Source: Gelidibacter mesophilus DSM 14095 | GTDB taxonomy: Bacteria; Bacteroidota; Bacteroidia; Flavobacteriales; Flavobacteriaceae | Length of the DNA stretch: 64,000 nucleotides | Direction: 5' to 3' | Assembly (NCBI RefSeq): GCF_000423005.1 | Contig: NZ_AUHD01000008.1 | Coordinates: forward strand, 205,241 to 269,240 | In this document: piece after piece, positions 37,776 through 46,305 of the stretch | Layout: every line of letters starts with the position of its first letter | Position numbering within the stretch: position 1 is the first letter of the stretch | Notes under the pieces: generated by a model | What the model was told of the DNA's origin: nothing | What the model saw: the letters and a program-made list of their open reading frames with translations, nothing else | Database searches by the model: none | Made by a program: the position numbers and the translations under genes

Positions 37776-38963
37776 ATGAGTGAGATTCATTTTTCGTTAG
37801 TGTTCAACAGAAAAAATAAATTAAATAAAAACGGAGAAGCTTTAATTCAAATTTGCGCTTATCACAAAGGAAGACGCAAATACTTTTCTTCAAAAATTTA
37901 TATAAAGCCAAACCAGTGGGATTTAAAAAGGTTAAAAGTCAACAATAATCATAATGATTACGATTTGTTGAATGATCAATTAGAAAATGCTGTAAGGAAG
38001 ATTAAAGAGGTCATTAAATACAAAAAAGAGAAAGGAGAACAGATTTCCTTATCTAAAATGGAGGATGTAAGAGATTTCAAACTCTACAGTTCCTTTTATG
38101 ATTTTATGAAGGATGAAATTGAAAAATCAATACTCAAAGAATCTACTAAGAAAACCCATAGAAGGACGCTTTCCGTAATGAAAGAGTTTAAAAAAGAATT
38201 AGGTATAGAGGATGTGAATGTAGCATTCCTTATGGATTTTGAACGATATCTTGACCGACTGGATTTTGGTGTTAATACAGTCTATAAATATTTCAAGAAT
38301 ATAAGAACTTATGTGAATAGAGCCATCGTTTTGGATTTAATAAAAATAAATGATTATCCATTTAAGAAATTCAAATTAAGACAAGTTGATGGTACTCGGG
38401 ATTTTTTAAGTCCGGTAGAATTAGAGCGATTAGAGAGACTTAATTTTGATTCTGACCTTAGACTACAGAAGGTAAAAGACATCTTTTTAATGAGCTGTTA
38501 TAGTGGCGCTCGGTTTAGTGACATTGTGATGTTTACAGAAGATAATTTTTATGAAGAAAATCAAATACGCTGGTTGAAATTTAAAATGAAGAAATCTGAA
38601 ATAAAAAGTGATGCTACAACCCAAAAAGAAATTAAGCTTCCTATTTCAAAAATGTTTTCTTCAAAGCCGGTCAAAATCTTTGAGAAATATAAAGGAACTA
38701 AGAAATATCTGTTTGACGATTTTACCAATACAGAAATTAATAAAGCGTTGAAAGAAATTGAGATTGAGTTGAAATCTCGAAAAAAATTGACATTCCATGT
38801 TGCGAGACATACTTGTGCAACCAATCTTATTTACCATAGCGTGCCAATATCCACAGTTCAAAAGATATTAGGTCATGATAAAATTGAAACTACACAGTTG
38901 TATGCAAAAGTTTTAGATATGACTATTGTTAATGATTTGAAAGGTATTAATTTTGGTGACTGA
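37776..38963 (+). CDS. Tyrosine recombinase (site-specific integrase)
   Basis: The 395-residue protein has an N-terminal arm-type DNA-binding domain (1-90; FSLVFNRKNKLNKNGEALIQ), a core-binding SAM-like domain (about 100-190; FYDFMKDEIEKSILKESTKK) and the catalytic domain. Catalytic residues are visible: Arg in CYSGARFSDIV, His-x-x-Arg in FHVARHTCATNL, His in KILGHDKIE and the nucleophile Tyr in TQLYAKV (about 376). Its position beside the tRNA attachment site shows that it is the element's integrase. The ATG follows ATTACGGCT; its leader contains the probable arm sites. Confidence 0.95.
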   Translation: MSEIHFSLVFNRKNKLNKNGEALIQICAYHKGRRKYFSSKIYIKPNQWDLKRLKVNNNHNDYDLLNDQLENAVRKIKEVIKYKKEKGEQISLSKMEDVRDFKLYSSFYDFMKDEIEKSILKESTKKTHRRTLSVMKEFKKELGIEDVNVAFLMDFERYLDRLDFGVNTVYKYFKNIRTYVNRAIVLDLIKINDYPFKKFKLRQVDGTRDFLSPVELERLERLNFDSDLRLQKVKDIFLMSCYSGARFSDIVMFTEDNFYEENQIRWLKFKMKKSEIKSDATTQKEIKLPISKMFSSKPVKIFEKYKGTKKYLFDDFTNTEINKALKEIEIELKSRKKLTFHVARHTCATNLIYHSVPISTVQKILGHDKIETTQLYAKVLDMTIVNDLKGINFGD

Positions 38964-38982
38964 TGGATATTATGAATAGTTA

Positions 38983-39660
38983 ATGAAAATTATAAAACCA
39001 AAATATTATTTAAATAAAAGACTTAAGCCTAAAAAAGTAGGTTCAGTAGACGCATATCCGGTATATTTTAGATTTACAATAGGTAAAAATAACCATCGGA
39101 TTAAAAGTTTTCTAGTTGAATATTTAACCGATGAAGATGAGCTTAAAGATTATAAAAAGGAAATTGATCTAGAAAAGGAAGTCATTAATTATTTATATAA
39201 TAGATTTCATAACTATTCCTTTGCTAATTTTAATTCTGATGCCTTCTATTTGTGCAACCCTTTAAGTGTGTTGGTAAGCCTTTATATTCATACCCATGTT
39301 GATGAGTTCGAGGATCAGGAAGCACTGGAGTTATATAAGGTTGAATTGAGAGATTATCTTTTTTCTACAAGCAAATTCCCTATACCGTTCTTAAATGGAA
39401 TGGTTGAATCCATTACTTTCAACTCATTAGTTCCTTCAGGTTTTATAGAAAATAAAAACTTGAAACTCATCATAGATAGTTACAATTCCAGCGTGACATT
39501 TAATGAGAAATCGCCTTCCGTTTTTTGCATGTTTAATTGGCTTCATACTGATATCAAAGATACTTTTCTTAAAATCTATGGACAGTCACACTTTAAATTT
39601 ATAGATAAGATTGTGAAATTATACAGTACTTCTATTAATCCATCCTTAGTGGATAATTAA
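38983..39660 (+). CDS. Element-encoded protein of unknown function, arm-domain-like N-terminus
   Basis: This 225-residue protein starts 19 bases after the integrase stop. Its N-terminal 60 residues (KYYLNKRLKPKKVGS, then DAYPVYFRFTIGKNNHRIKS) resemble the beta-strand pattern of phage-integrase arm-type DNA-binding domains, but no catalytic domain follows. The remainder is helical with Tyr/Phe-rich stretches and I recognise no family. Proximity to the integrase suggests a recombination directionality or accessory role; this is an inference. It may be an orphan DNA-binding protein derived from an integrase. Confidence 0.6.
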   Translation: MKIIKPKYYLNKRLKPKKVGSVDAYPVYFRFTIGKNNHRIKSFLVEYLTDEDELKDYKKEIDLEKEVINYLYNRFHNYSFANFNSDAFYLCNPLSVLVSLYIHTHVDEFEDQEALELYKVELRDYLFSTSKFPIPFLNGMVESITFNSLVPSGFIENKNLKLIIDSYNSSVTFNEKSPSVFCMFNWLHTDIKDTFLKIYGQSHFKFIDKIVKLYSTSINPSLVDN

Positions 39661-39670
39661 ACCTATTGCA

Positions 39671-40507
39671 CTAATTTTTAAACTGTCTTATTTCATTAAA
39701 AATTGGGTCATAATCTGAAAATAAACTTAGTTCCTTTAAACGCCTTTCATAGTTTTTTCTAAATCTAACAAATTCATTAATCTTCAGATTGATACACTGG
39801 CTAAACTCTTTTCCGTTGTCAAAAGGTAGGAAGCTATGTAAACACTTTTTTGAATAGTAGAAATTGAGATTATTTTTTTGTTGAAGCTTTAGATAATTCT
39901 CAATATTTTCAATAGGTGTGCAAATTCTTTCTGTCTTTTTATCTATTCTTTGGTCTTTGAAGGTTTTCAGGATTCTATTCTCGATTTCTATATCATTAGT
40001 CATATAAACATAAGATTTTTTGAAATCTATTATGTGATTAAAATAGAAAGTCGAACAATTGGTATAACTATAAATTCTTTTCACTATAAAATTACTTGTC
40101 TTTCCAATTTTTAGATAGTTTTTATCGTAAAAGGTCAAGAGATATAGAAATATAACTTTGGAAGCATTTTCCTCGTGAACGACAGTATAATATTGTTGTA
40201 AAACCTTATAAGTTGCTGGATATTCTAATTTAAAAGACTCTTTAGTCAACAACCATTTGCAATAAGATTTTTCATTAAAAATAAAATCATCAATCTTAAT
40301 TCCTTCAAATTTACCAAATGCCATTACATTAGGATTCTCAGATTTATTATCCTCAGTCTGTGATAATTTTTGAATAATCTCAGAATATAATTCCTTGTGT
40401 TTTTCTTTATTTTTTATTTTTTTGTGAATCCACTCGCAGTACCTTCTATTATTCTCAATTACAAAATCAACTTCGTAATCTTTGTATTTTCCAAAAGTAA
40501 AAATCAT
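39671..40507 (-). CDS. Protein with two FGK-YCxW repeats and a GIY-YIG-like domain
   Basis: The only minus-strand gene of the element. Residues 4-30 and about 63-88 are two copies of one motif (FTFGKYKDYEVDFVIENNRRYCEW and AFGKFEGIKIDDFIFNEKSYCKW), each resembling the short domain found at the C-terminus of exodeoxyribonuclease X-like proteins. Residues about 115-190 look like a T5orf172/GIY-YIG-type nuclease fold (IFLYLLTFYDKNYLKIGKTSN, then RIYSY). A charged C-terminal part follows. It could be a DNA nuclease of defence or element maintenance. Start ATG at 40507; the gap to the HTH gene is divergent. Confidence 0.6.
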   Translation of the reverse strand: MIFTFGKYKDYEVDFVIENNRRYCEWIHKKIKNKEKHKELYSEIIQKLSQTEDNKSENPNVMAFGKFEGIKIDDFIFNEKSYCKWLLTKESFKLEYPATYKVLQQYYTVVHEENASKVIFLYLLTFYDKNYLKIGKTSNFIVKRIYSYTNCSTFYFNHIIDFKKSYVYMTNDIEIENRILKTFKDQRIDKKTERICTPIENIENYLKLQQKNNLNFYYSKKCLHSFLPFDNGKEFSQCINLKINEFVRFRKNYERRLKELSLFSDYDPIFNEIRQFKN

Positions 40508-40883
40508 CGTATTGCTATAATTTGTGTTTAGGATTTCTTAAGTATAAACATGGGCGGGAAATATCAATATCTTCTATTAATTAACCTCAAACAAATTTAC
40601 TTTTAATAAGTATTGTAATACTTTACCACTCTGTAGATATCATTAGGGCAGGGCCTTGTTGTTAAATATACAAAATTCAGTAATGAGAGGCTACATATTA
40701 TTTTTGTCTTAAATACTCCATTTACTGATGTAAATTTTTTTTTTCGTGCCGTCTTAAAAAAAAAAATAAATATAGGGAATAGAAAATTTGTTTATTACCG
40801 AAATTGAATGTTAATTTGTGAAGAATAAATACTCTTGGGGAGTTTTTATTAAAAATAAGGAATAATAAAATAATTTATTACGT
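40508..40883. other. Divergent gap, no gene seen
   Basis: This A/T-rich stretch separates the divergent GIY-YIG-like and HTH genes and should hold both promoters. It contains homopolymer runs (T9 near 40739, A11 near 40756), with CGTGCCGTC between them, but no clear TAnnTTTG. Confidence 0.4.
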
Positions 40884-41171
40884 ATGAGCGAAGTTCAAAT
40901 TAAAACAATCTCAGTTTCTAAACAGGAGTGGGAGAAGGTCATGAATACATTAGATGTATTGCATGAGAAGGTTTCAAGATTAGTTTCAATTGATAGTAAG
41001 GAGTTCCTTACTAAAAAGGAAGTCATGAATATCCTAAAAATAGGTCGTACTACACTTGATCGTTATATTGAAGAAGGCTTGTTGCAGGAGGTGAAACTCG
41101 GTAAAGGAACTAGAGGGTACATTAAACAGTCTGAGATAGACGATATAATGGGAAAAACAAAAAAGTGTTGA
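40884..41171 (+). CDS. Excisionase-like helix-turn-helix protein
   Basis: The 95-residue protein has a short coiled N-terminus (VSKQEWEKVMNTLDVLHEKVSRL) and a MerR-like winged HTH of the HTH_17/excisionase type (about 43-92; FLTKKEVMNILKIGRTTLDRYIEEGLL, then KLGKGTRGYIKQSEID). Such proteins in Bacteroidota integrative elements act as directionality factors or regulators. Its stop codon is inside the strong terminator hairpin that follows, so it is a single-gene unit. Confidence 0.85.
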   Translation: MSEVQIKTISVSKQEWEKVMNTLDVLHEKVSRLVSIDSKEFLTKKEVMNILKIGRTTLDRYIEEGLLQEVKLGKGTRGYIKQSEIDDIMGKTKKC

Positions 41172-41192
41172 TTTACGAGATCAACACTTTTT
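41160..41192 (+). terminator. Terminator overlapping the HTH gene stop
   Basis: AAAAAGTGTTGAT and ATCAACACTTTTT form a perfect 13-bp stem with a 7-base loop. The left arm contains the last codons and the TGA stop of the HTH gene. The stem ends in T5, and A5 on the left makes it bidirectional. Confidence 0.9.
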
Positions 41193-41274
41193 GCATGTAT
41201 AATTGTTAGCTTATACTTTTCATTCAAGACGTAAATATAAGCATAACATTCTTAAAATAAAATTCTTAGATGTT

Positions 41275-42238
41275 ATGAGTGATAAAAAATCAATTTTAAA
41301 AGACACTTCATCTTTTAAAATTAAACCTGTTAATCAATGGATTAACCTTGCCAAAATCGAGACCTCTCTTTGGGTCAATCTGGCATGAATATGAAGTCGC
41401 AATCGCTTTTGCAAATACTGGCAAAGGCAAATCCATCAATAGTTATCAAATTTTTGATGCCATTTCAAAAGGTCATCCAGTTCTAGGTCTGGCCACAACT
41501 AAGTCAAAAGTTTTATATTTTGATTTTGAATTGTCCAGCCGTTCTTTAGTGACTAGATATACCAACGACAATGACGAACCTTACAGTTTTTCTGATAGTT
41601 TTTTAAGAGCAGAAATAGATTATAGTACTATAGATATCCACAGCGTTTCTATTGAAAATGGGATATTGGACCAAATTGAAGCAGATGTGGTTAAACATAA
41701 GCCAACGGCTATATGTATTGATAATATTTCCTTTATATCAGCAAATAATGAGAAATCTAAAGATGCTTTAGAGTTTTCAAAAGGACTACTCAAAATAAGT
41801 AGGTCATTAAAAGTGGCCATTTTAATACTTGCCCATAGACCAAAAAGTCAAGATATATCAGCCCCTATTAACTTAGATCACCTTGCAGGTTCAAAGGCAT
41901 TAAGTAATTTTTGTGACCAGTGCTTCTCCATCTGTGACTCTGTACAAGGCACAGATATAGTCTATATAAAAGAATTGAAAAACAGAAATAGACGCATCAT
42001 TTATGATTCCGAAAATGTGATTGAATGCAGAATTGTTAAAGATGACAAGTTTTTGAAATTTGAAAAAATGGGAATCGGCATTGAGGCTGATCATCTTTTT
42101 AAAGTCCAGGATAAAAGTGCCTCTAAATTAGATGACATTTTAGCTCTGAAAGAAGAGGGCTTGTCTAATGTTAAGATAGGCGAGAAACTTGGAATATCCG
42201 AAGGCACAGTACGTAATATCCTAAAAAAAGAAAACTAA
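41275..42238 (+). pseudogene. RepA-like AAA ATPase, interrupted by a 1-base frameshift
   Basis: ATG at 41275 opens MSDKKSILKDTSSFKIKPVN followed by QWINLAK. The frame then runs into a stop at 41386-41388. Skipping one A in the AAAA run at 41353-41356 continues without break into SRPLFGSIWHEYEVAIAFA, a P-loop NTGKGKS and the Walker B-like AICIDNISF. The joined protein is about 320 residues and ends in a helix-turn-helix (EGLSNVKIGEKLGISEGTV). It resembles plasmid RepA/RecA-like ATPases used in Bacteroidota mobilizable elements. Read alone the downstream part would need TTG at 41348. The frameshift may be real decay, programmed, or a homopolymer error. Confidence 0.65.
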
Positions 42239-42240
42239 TA

Positions 42241-42519
42241 ATTACGAGGTAATTACGAGCCTATTTAACACTTTGATAGATTGGTTATCAGTTATTTAAG
42301 AGGTGTTTTTTAACAAACTCGTAATCGTAATTATTTTAGTGCATACCCACCTCGTAAATTACGAGGTGATGCACACCAGCGTTACGATTACGAGAATGTT
42401 AAAATTTCGCTGTAACATATTGATTTTTAAACTTTATTGTCTGAATATGCCTCGTAATTACCTCGTAAAAGAAGCCTTATTTATAGGGTTTACCTCGTAA
42501 ATTCTAAATATTTTACGAG
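42241..42519. repeat. CTCGTAA/TTACGAG iteron-like cluster, candidate replication origin
   Basis: About ten copies of CTCGTAA or its complement lie in 280 bases between the RepA-like and primase genes: ATTACGAG at 42241 and 42252, CTCGTAAT at 42318, the palindrome CTCGTAAATTACGAG at 42351-42365, ATTACGAG at 42387, CTCGTAATTACCTCGTAA at 42451-42468, CTCGTAA at 42494 and TTACGAG at 42513. Location and density fit an iteron-type origin or a binding array for the RepA-like protein. Confidence 0.65.
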
Positions 42520-42581
42520 TTTTTAATCTTTCAAGGTTAGGTTTACTTAAGAAGCCAAATACACATCTAAAAAACTATTAA

Positions 42582-43445
42582 ATGAACTGTAAAGAAGCAA
42601 AAAATATAGACATCGATTCCTATCTGAAAAGGCATGGTCAGAAACCTGACAAAAATTATGGGAATTACTCAATGTACTTTTCTCCATTGAGAAACGAAAC
42701 AACGGCATCACTAAAAGTTGACCGGATAAAAAATCTATGGATGGACTTTGGTGCAGAGAAAGGTGGAACAATTATCGATCTGGTCATGTATTTAAATAAT
42801 TGTTCAATAGAGGAAGCGCTTAAAATTCTTTCTAATGATATTTTTTTATTTCACCAGCCACCAAAAATTGCAATGAAAGAAAAAAACTATTCAATTGATA
42901 AAGTGACAGAAATAGAGAACAGCAACTTGCTACGATATCTCGATAAGAGAAAGCTCAATCATGATTTTGTTAAACAATTTTGTAGCCAAGTACATTACAC
43001 TTTCAGTAACAGAAAAACGGCGTACGGAATTGGATTTAGAAATGATCTGGGGGGATTTGAAATTAGAAATGAAGGCTATCAAGGTTGTCTTGGTAAAAAG
43101 TCTATAACATCTATTTTAAATAACTCGAAAACGGCTTCCCTTTTTGAATCGTGGTCTGACTTCATGGCATATCTCTCACTCAAAAACAGGATACCAGAAG
43201 AGGATTTTATTATTTTAAATAGCACTTCTCTGGTAAAACACACAAAAAAATTATTGAAAAATTACACCATCTTAAAAGTGCTTTTTGACAATGATGATTC
43301 CGCAAGGAGAGCTTTAAACTTTGTACAAGAAAATGCAGAAGGAAGAGTGATAGATTGTAGCGTACACTACTCAGATTATAATGACTTGAATGAGTTTTTA
43401 ATAAATTATAAAATAACGAAATCGAAAGTAAAGCCGAGCGATTGA
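42582..43445 (+). CDS. Toprim-domain DNA primase-like protein
   Basis: The 287-residue protein has an N-terminal CHC2-like region without the full zinc ligand set (YSMYFSPLRNETTASLKV, then LWMDFGAEKGGTIIDLVMYL) and a C-terminal toprim domain (about 180-265; TASLFESWSDFMAYLSL, then ILKVLFDNDDSARRAL). The Glu and Asp-x-Asp residues for metal binding are present. It resembles the primase-like proteins of Bacteroidota mobilizable elements that act with a RepA-like helicase at an origin. It is preceded by the iteron cluster. Confidence 0.85.
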   Translation: MNCKEAKNIDIDSYLKRHGQKPDKNYGNYSMYFSPLRNETTASLKVDRIKNLWMDFGAEKGGTIIDLVMYLNNCSIEEALKILSNDIFLFHQPPKIAMKEKNYSIDKVTEIENSNLLRYLDKRKLNHDFVKQFCSQVHYTFSNRKTAYGIGFRNDLGGFEIRNEGYQGCLGKKSITSILNNSKTASLFESWSDFMAYLSLKNRIPEEDFIILNSTSLVKHTKKLLKNYTILKVLFDNDDSARRALNFVQENAEGRVIDCSVHYSDYNDLNEFLINYKITKSKVKPSD

Positions 43446-43677
43446 GGTAAGAGCTAGCATGATAGGAACTAGCATGGTAGAAATTAGCAAGACGGAACGG
43501 GGCAGAGCCCTGTTCATCTTGTTCTGCGAAGCCTAAACCCTTTAAAATAAAGGGTTTGCAATTCATGAGAATTGCTATAAATATATTTAAAATATATTTT
43601 TTTTGAATGAAATGATTTAATGTTCTGATTGTCAGCGATTAATATGCGTGCTGACATATATTAACTAAAAAATAATT
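43446..43677. other. Candidate transfer origin (oriT) upstream of the mobilization genes
   Basis: Two neighbouring perfect hairpins stand here: AAACCCTTT/AAAGGGTTT with a 5-base loop (43535-43557) and GCAATTC/GAATTGC with a 4-base loop (43558-43575). Before them are near-repeats CTAGCATGATAG (43453-43464), CTAGCATGGTAG (43468-43479) and a weaker TTAGCAAGACGG (43484-43495). Location directly before the mobilization genes and tight inverted repeats suggest an oriT; no nick consensus is recognised. Confidence 0.5.
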
Positions 43678-44187
43678 ATGAAAAGTAAACCTCAAAATAC
43701 AACAACGATCTCTTTATCAATTTCTGATAATCAAAGGTTAACGGCGTGGTGTCATGTACATTCTATTGCCAAGAAGGAATTTGTCTCAATTATATTGAAC
43801 TACTTAGAAGTCAATGGTGTTAATCCGAAAGTGCATAACGTCCCAAAGACTGAATTGGAGAAGATGAATAAAAGGATTAACCAGTTTTTTGCATTTATAA
43901 AAACTCAGGAAAAAGAGTATTTACGTCCTGCATTAGAGGCCATTGTAGCTACAGAAAGATCCTTAAAATCTGATATCAAAAATCTTGTAATAAAGTCAGA
44001 TTTGAATAAATTCTCTGACTCAATAGATGATGATAATATTGCAGATCTTATAACAGAGACAAATACATCAGAGATAAAAAAAATTCTAGATAAGCTTAAT
44101 AGAATAGAAAAAAATTCGAAAGAGTTTCAAGAAGCCATTCAGGCAGATGTGACTGCAATAAAAAATAAAAGAAGATTTTCAATTTAG
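43678..44187 (+). CDS. BfmA/BtgA-family mobilization accessory protein
   Basis: The 169-residue basic protein starts with a ribbon-helix-helix-like segment (TTTISLSISDNQRLTAWCHVHSI) and continues as a long helical tail. Size, N-terminal pattern and position directly before a DUF5712 gene match the BtgA/BfmA proteins of Bacteroides mobilizable plasmids and transposons, which bind oriT and help load the relaxase. It ends 5 bases before the relaxase-like gene. Family placement is by architecture and synteny. Confidence 0.75.
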   Translation: MKSKPQNTTTISLSISDNQRLTAWCHVHSIAKKEFVSIILNYLEVNGVNPKVHNVPKTELEKMNKRINQFFAFIKTQEKEYLRPALEAIVATERSLKSDIKNLVIKSDLNKFSDSIDDDNIADLITETNTSEIKKILDKLNRIEKNSKEFQEAIQADVTAIKNKRRFSI

Positions 44188-44192
44188 ACACT

Positions 44193-45143
44193 ATGCATTT
44201 AAAAATTCAAGGTGGTGGAGATGGGAAATATTCTAATCAAGGAAGCTGTTCTTCTTTGGTTAGTTATTTAGAGCATGAAGATTTAGAGAGGATCAAACAA
44301 GGACTTAAGGCAGAACCATTTTTCAATCATTCAGGTGAAGTTAGTGGTAATACTATCATTTCGGAAATAGATAATAACAAGAAGAAATTATGTAAAAACG
44401 ATTCTAAATTTTTCATGATTACCTTCAGTCCTTCAAAAGAAGAACAGAAACACTTAGGCTTAAAAGAAGAAAATAAGTCAGAAAAGATTAAAGATTATGT
44501 TCGTAAGGAATTAATGCAACAATATGCAGAGAATTTTAATAAAGGACTTAACGCAGAAGATTTAATGTACTTCGCAAAAATACATCATGAGCGCATAAAG
44601 AGTGCTAACGATGAGAACCTGCATGTTCATATTCTAGTTTCCCGCAAAACATTAGATGGTAGATTAAAAATATCTCCGCAAACTAACCATCGTAATACAA
44701 AATCAGGAGCGGTGAAAGGCGGTTTCGTACGAATAGATTTTTATAAGAATGCAGAAATGGCATTCGATAGAAAATTTCTTTATCTACGAAAAAAAGAGGA
44801 ACATTTTGATTATAAAAAACAGTACAAAATAGCTAAGCCAGATGAGTTAAAGCTTTTGATTGAAAGCAAACTCTTATATAATCAAAAGCAAAGTGAACAA
44901 CACCTGAGCTTTTTCAATTTATTAAAAGAGCAAGATTTCGATTCTGACCTTATTGATCATATGCTGAAAGGTGGTCGAGTCCAAAAAGATCAATCAATCT
45001 ATTCAATAGCTTTAACCAATGAAGGCCAATTTCAATTGCAGTCTATAAAAAGAACCCTAGATTCATTAAAACAGAATCTAGAAATTACCAATGAAGAAGA
45101 AAGCTTACGAAGCAATAGAAGAAAAAGGGGCAGATCTTGGTAG
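44193..45143 (+). CDS. DUF5712 (BtgB-like) relaxase-type mobilization protein
   Basis: The 316-residue protein carries the histidine motif of relaxases as NENLHVHILVSRKTLDGR (about 138-155), preceded by DSKFFMITFSPSKEEQ and YFAKIHHER. Its N-terminus, MHLKIQGGGDGKYSNQGSC, and the overall length match DUF5712/BtgB-type mobilization proteins of Bacteroidota. It should nick the oriT strand, with the BtgA-like protein as partner. A basic C-terminus ends in RSNRRKRGRSW. Confidence 0.8.
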   Translation: MHLKIQGGGDGKYSNQGSCSSLVSYLEHEDLERIKQGLKAEPFFNHSGEVSGNTIISEIDNNKKKLCKNDSKFFMITFSPSKEEQKHLGLKEENKSEKIKDYVRKELMQQYAENFNKGLNAEDLMYFAKIHHERIKSANDENLHVHILVSRKTLDGRLKISPQTNHRNTKSGAVKGGFVRIDFYKNAEMAFDRKFLYLRKKEEHFDYKKQYKIAKPDELKLLIESKLLYNQKQSEQHLSFFNLLKEQDFDSDLIDHMLKGGRVQKDQSIYSIALTNEGQFQLQSIKRTLDSLKQNLEITNEEESLRSNRRKRGRSW

Positions 45144-45735
45144 ATTTTAGCCGAAAGCCATAAGGTTTTGGCAGGTGGAAATAGACATTCGTTGCATCAG
45201 CTATTAAACCTGCTTATATAAAAATACATTTATACAATTATAGTATTGTGTAAAAACACAAAACTATATTTTCGGATAGAACAATGCTTAAACAGGTAAT
45301 TCCAGAAACAAAACGTTAGAATCACAGTTAAACACAGCATTGTTGAAAATGGATAGCGTGTTATAATACGGGATGATACATTGTTTTTTTTTATTTCATT
45401 GCAAAAAATAAGTAGAGATGTCATTCTTTCTTCTCTTCACGCATAACGAGTATTGCATTCATCGAGAGATAAGAAAACAAGAAAGATAAAAATAGACATG
45501 ATACCTGTTTTTAGTGTATTGATTGCGAGTTGGATATTGTTTTATACAAATGTATAAAGCTGTTTTTATATAAAAATAGGTTTATATAAATATATAAAAA
45601 TAATCAGGATCAAGTTTTCTGAAACGAGTAAAACATCCATATTTAAAGATTTAAATCCTTAAATTTGTACTTACTAGAGAAACTTAAAATAGAGAATATA
45701 AGTAAATAAATAATAACATATAAAGCGTTTAGCTT
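45144..45735. other. A/T-rich gap after the mobilization genes
   Basis: No convincing gene is on the plus strand. Short palindromes such as TTTATACAAATGTATAAA (45540-45557) and TTTTTATATAAAAA (45562-45575) cluster near the right end, and a related inverted stretch (TTATATAAAAATAC) lies near 45215. A minus-strand frame of 64 codons (45424-45230) with one possible membrane helix and a purine-rich leader (GAAGAGAAGAAAGA) is open, but composition does not prove that it is real. Confidence 0.35.
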
Positions 45736-45742
45736 TTGATTT

Positions 45743-45854
45743 GGTATCAGAAAATCGCCAGTTTTATACCCGCCAATATCAAAGCAAGACGCCCACGTTT
45801 CTGCGTGGGCTGTTCTTGTTTGGTGGGTGGGTGTCTGGCGATACCTCTGATACC
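45743..45854 (+). ncRNA. 112-nt multi-segment hairpin (structured RNA or DNA site)
   Basis: Five stem segments nest around one axis: GGTATCAG/CTGATACC, ATCGCCAG/CTGGCGAT, ACCCGCCA/TGGTGGGT (one G-T pair), an imperfect AAGCAAGA/TCTTGTT and GCCCACG/CGTGGGC, capped by TTTCTG. About 38 base pairs are formed. It is GC-richer than its surroundings. Its outer arms carry TGATACC as in the integrase arm sites. It stands 38 bases before the next gene. RNA leader, cruciform DNA site or recombination site are all possible. Confidence 0.6.
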
Positions 45855-45891
45855 GACAAGTTCAGTTCCACGCTTTTTTTATATCCAAATT

Positions 45892-46254
45892 ATGAAACAA
45901 AAAGAAGTAATTTTTTATGAAGAGTTAAGCCTTGAGGCAAAAGAATTAGCTAGAGAATATTTTGCAGTCAGGAGAGTTAATGGGATTGAAGGCTTTATAC
46001 TTTCAGAAGAAGAATTTATTGATCGTTATAAGGGAACGAATGCCTACAAAGAATTGAAATCAAAGTACTACCATCCAGTTTACACTATAGATGAATGCGA
46101 TAGTTGTGCTAAGCCTTTTGATATAGACGTAGAGAGTAGAGATGACTTAAATAGGCAAATCAAAAATCCTCCTAAATTATGTCTTGGTTGTAGGAATATG
46201 AGTTTCAGTTTAGGTCAAATCATTGCTATTGGGCTAGGTAAGGATGTTTTTTAA
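45892..46254 (+). CDS. Small protein with two CxxC pairs, unknown function
   Basis: I place the start at ATG 45892 (MKQKEVIFYEELSLEAKELA), not at the upstream 45736, because the extra codons would run through the long hairpin. The 120-residue protein is acidic at the N-terminus. It has two cysteine pairs (IDECDSCAKPFD and KLCLGCRNM) that look like a zinc-ribbon or treble-clef type site. No family is recognised. It is the first cargo gene after the mobilization region. Its stop is followed by a 79-base repeat shared with 55453-55531. Confidence 0.6.
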   Translation: MKQKEVIFYEELSLEAKELAREYFAVRRVNGIEGFILSEEEFIDRYKGTNAYKELKSKYYHPVYTIDECDSCAKPFDIDVESRDDLNRQIKNPPKLCLGCRNMSFSLGQIIAIGLGKDVF

Positions 46255-46305
46255 CAATAGTGATAGAGTTCTTTTATTTGAATCAACAGGGGGAGTCTTT
46301 AAAAC

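Noticed and set aside
43210..43566. Open frame of 118 codons on the minus strand
   Set aside because: It overlaps the primase gene and the oriT-like repeats. Its repeated YHASS segment only mirrors the DNA repeats.
45736..45891. Longer start for the CxxC protein through the hairpin
   Set aside because: The added 52 residues are encoded by the palindromic arms of the 112-nt hairpin and look unnatural (Pro/Cys/Arg-rich). ATG 45892 is a better start.
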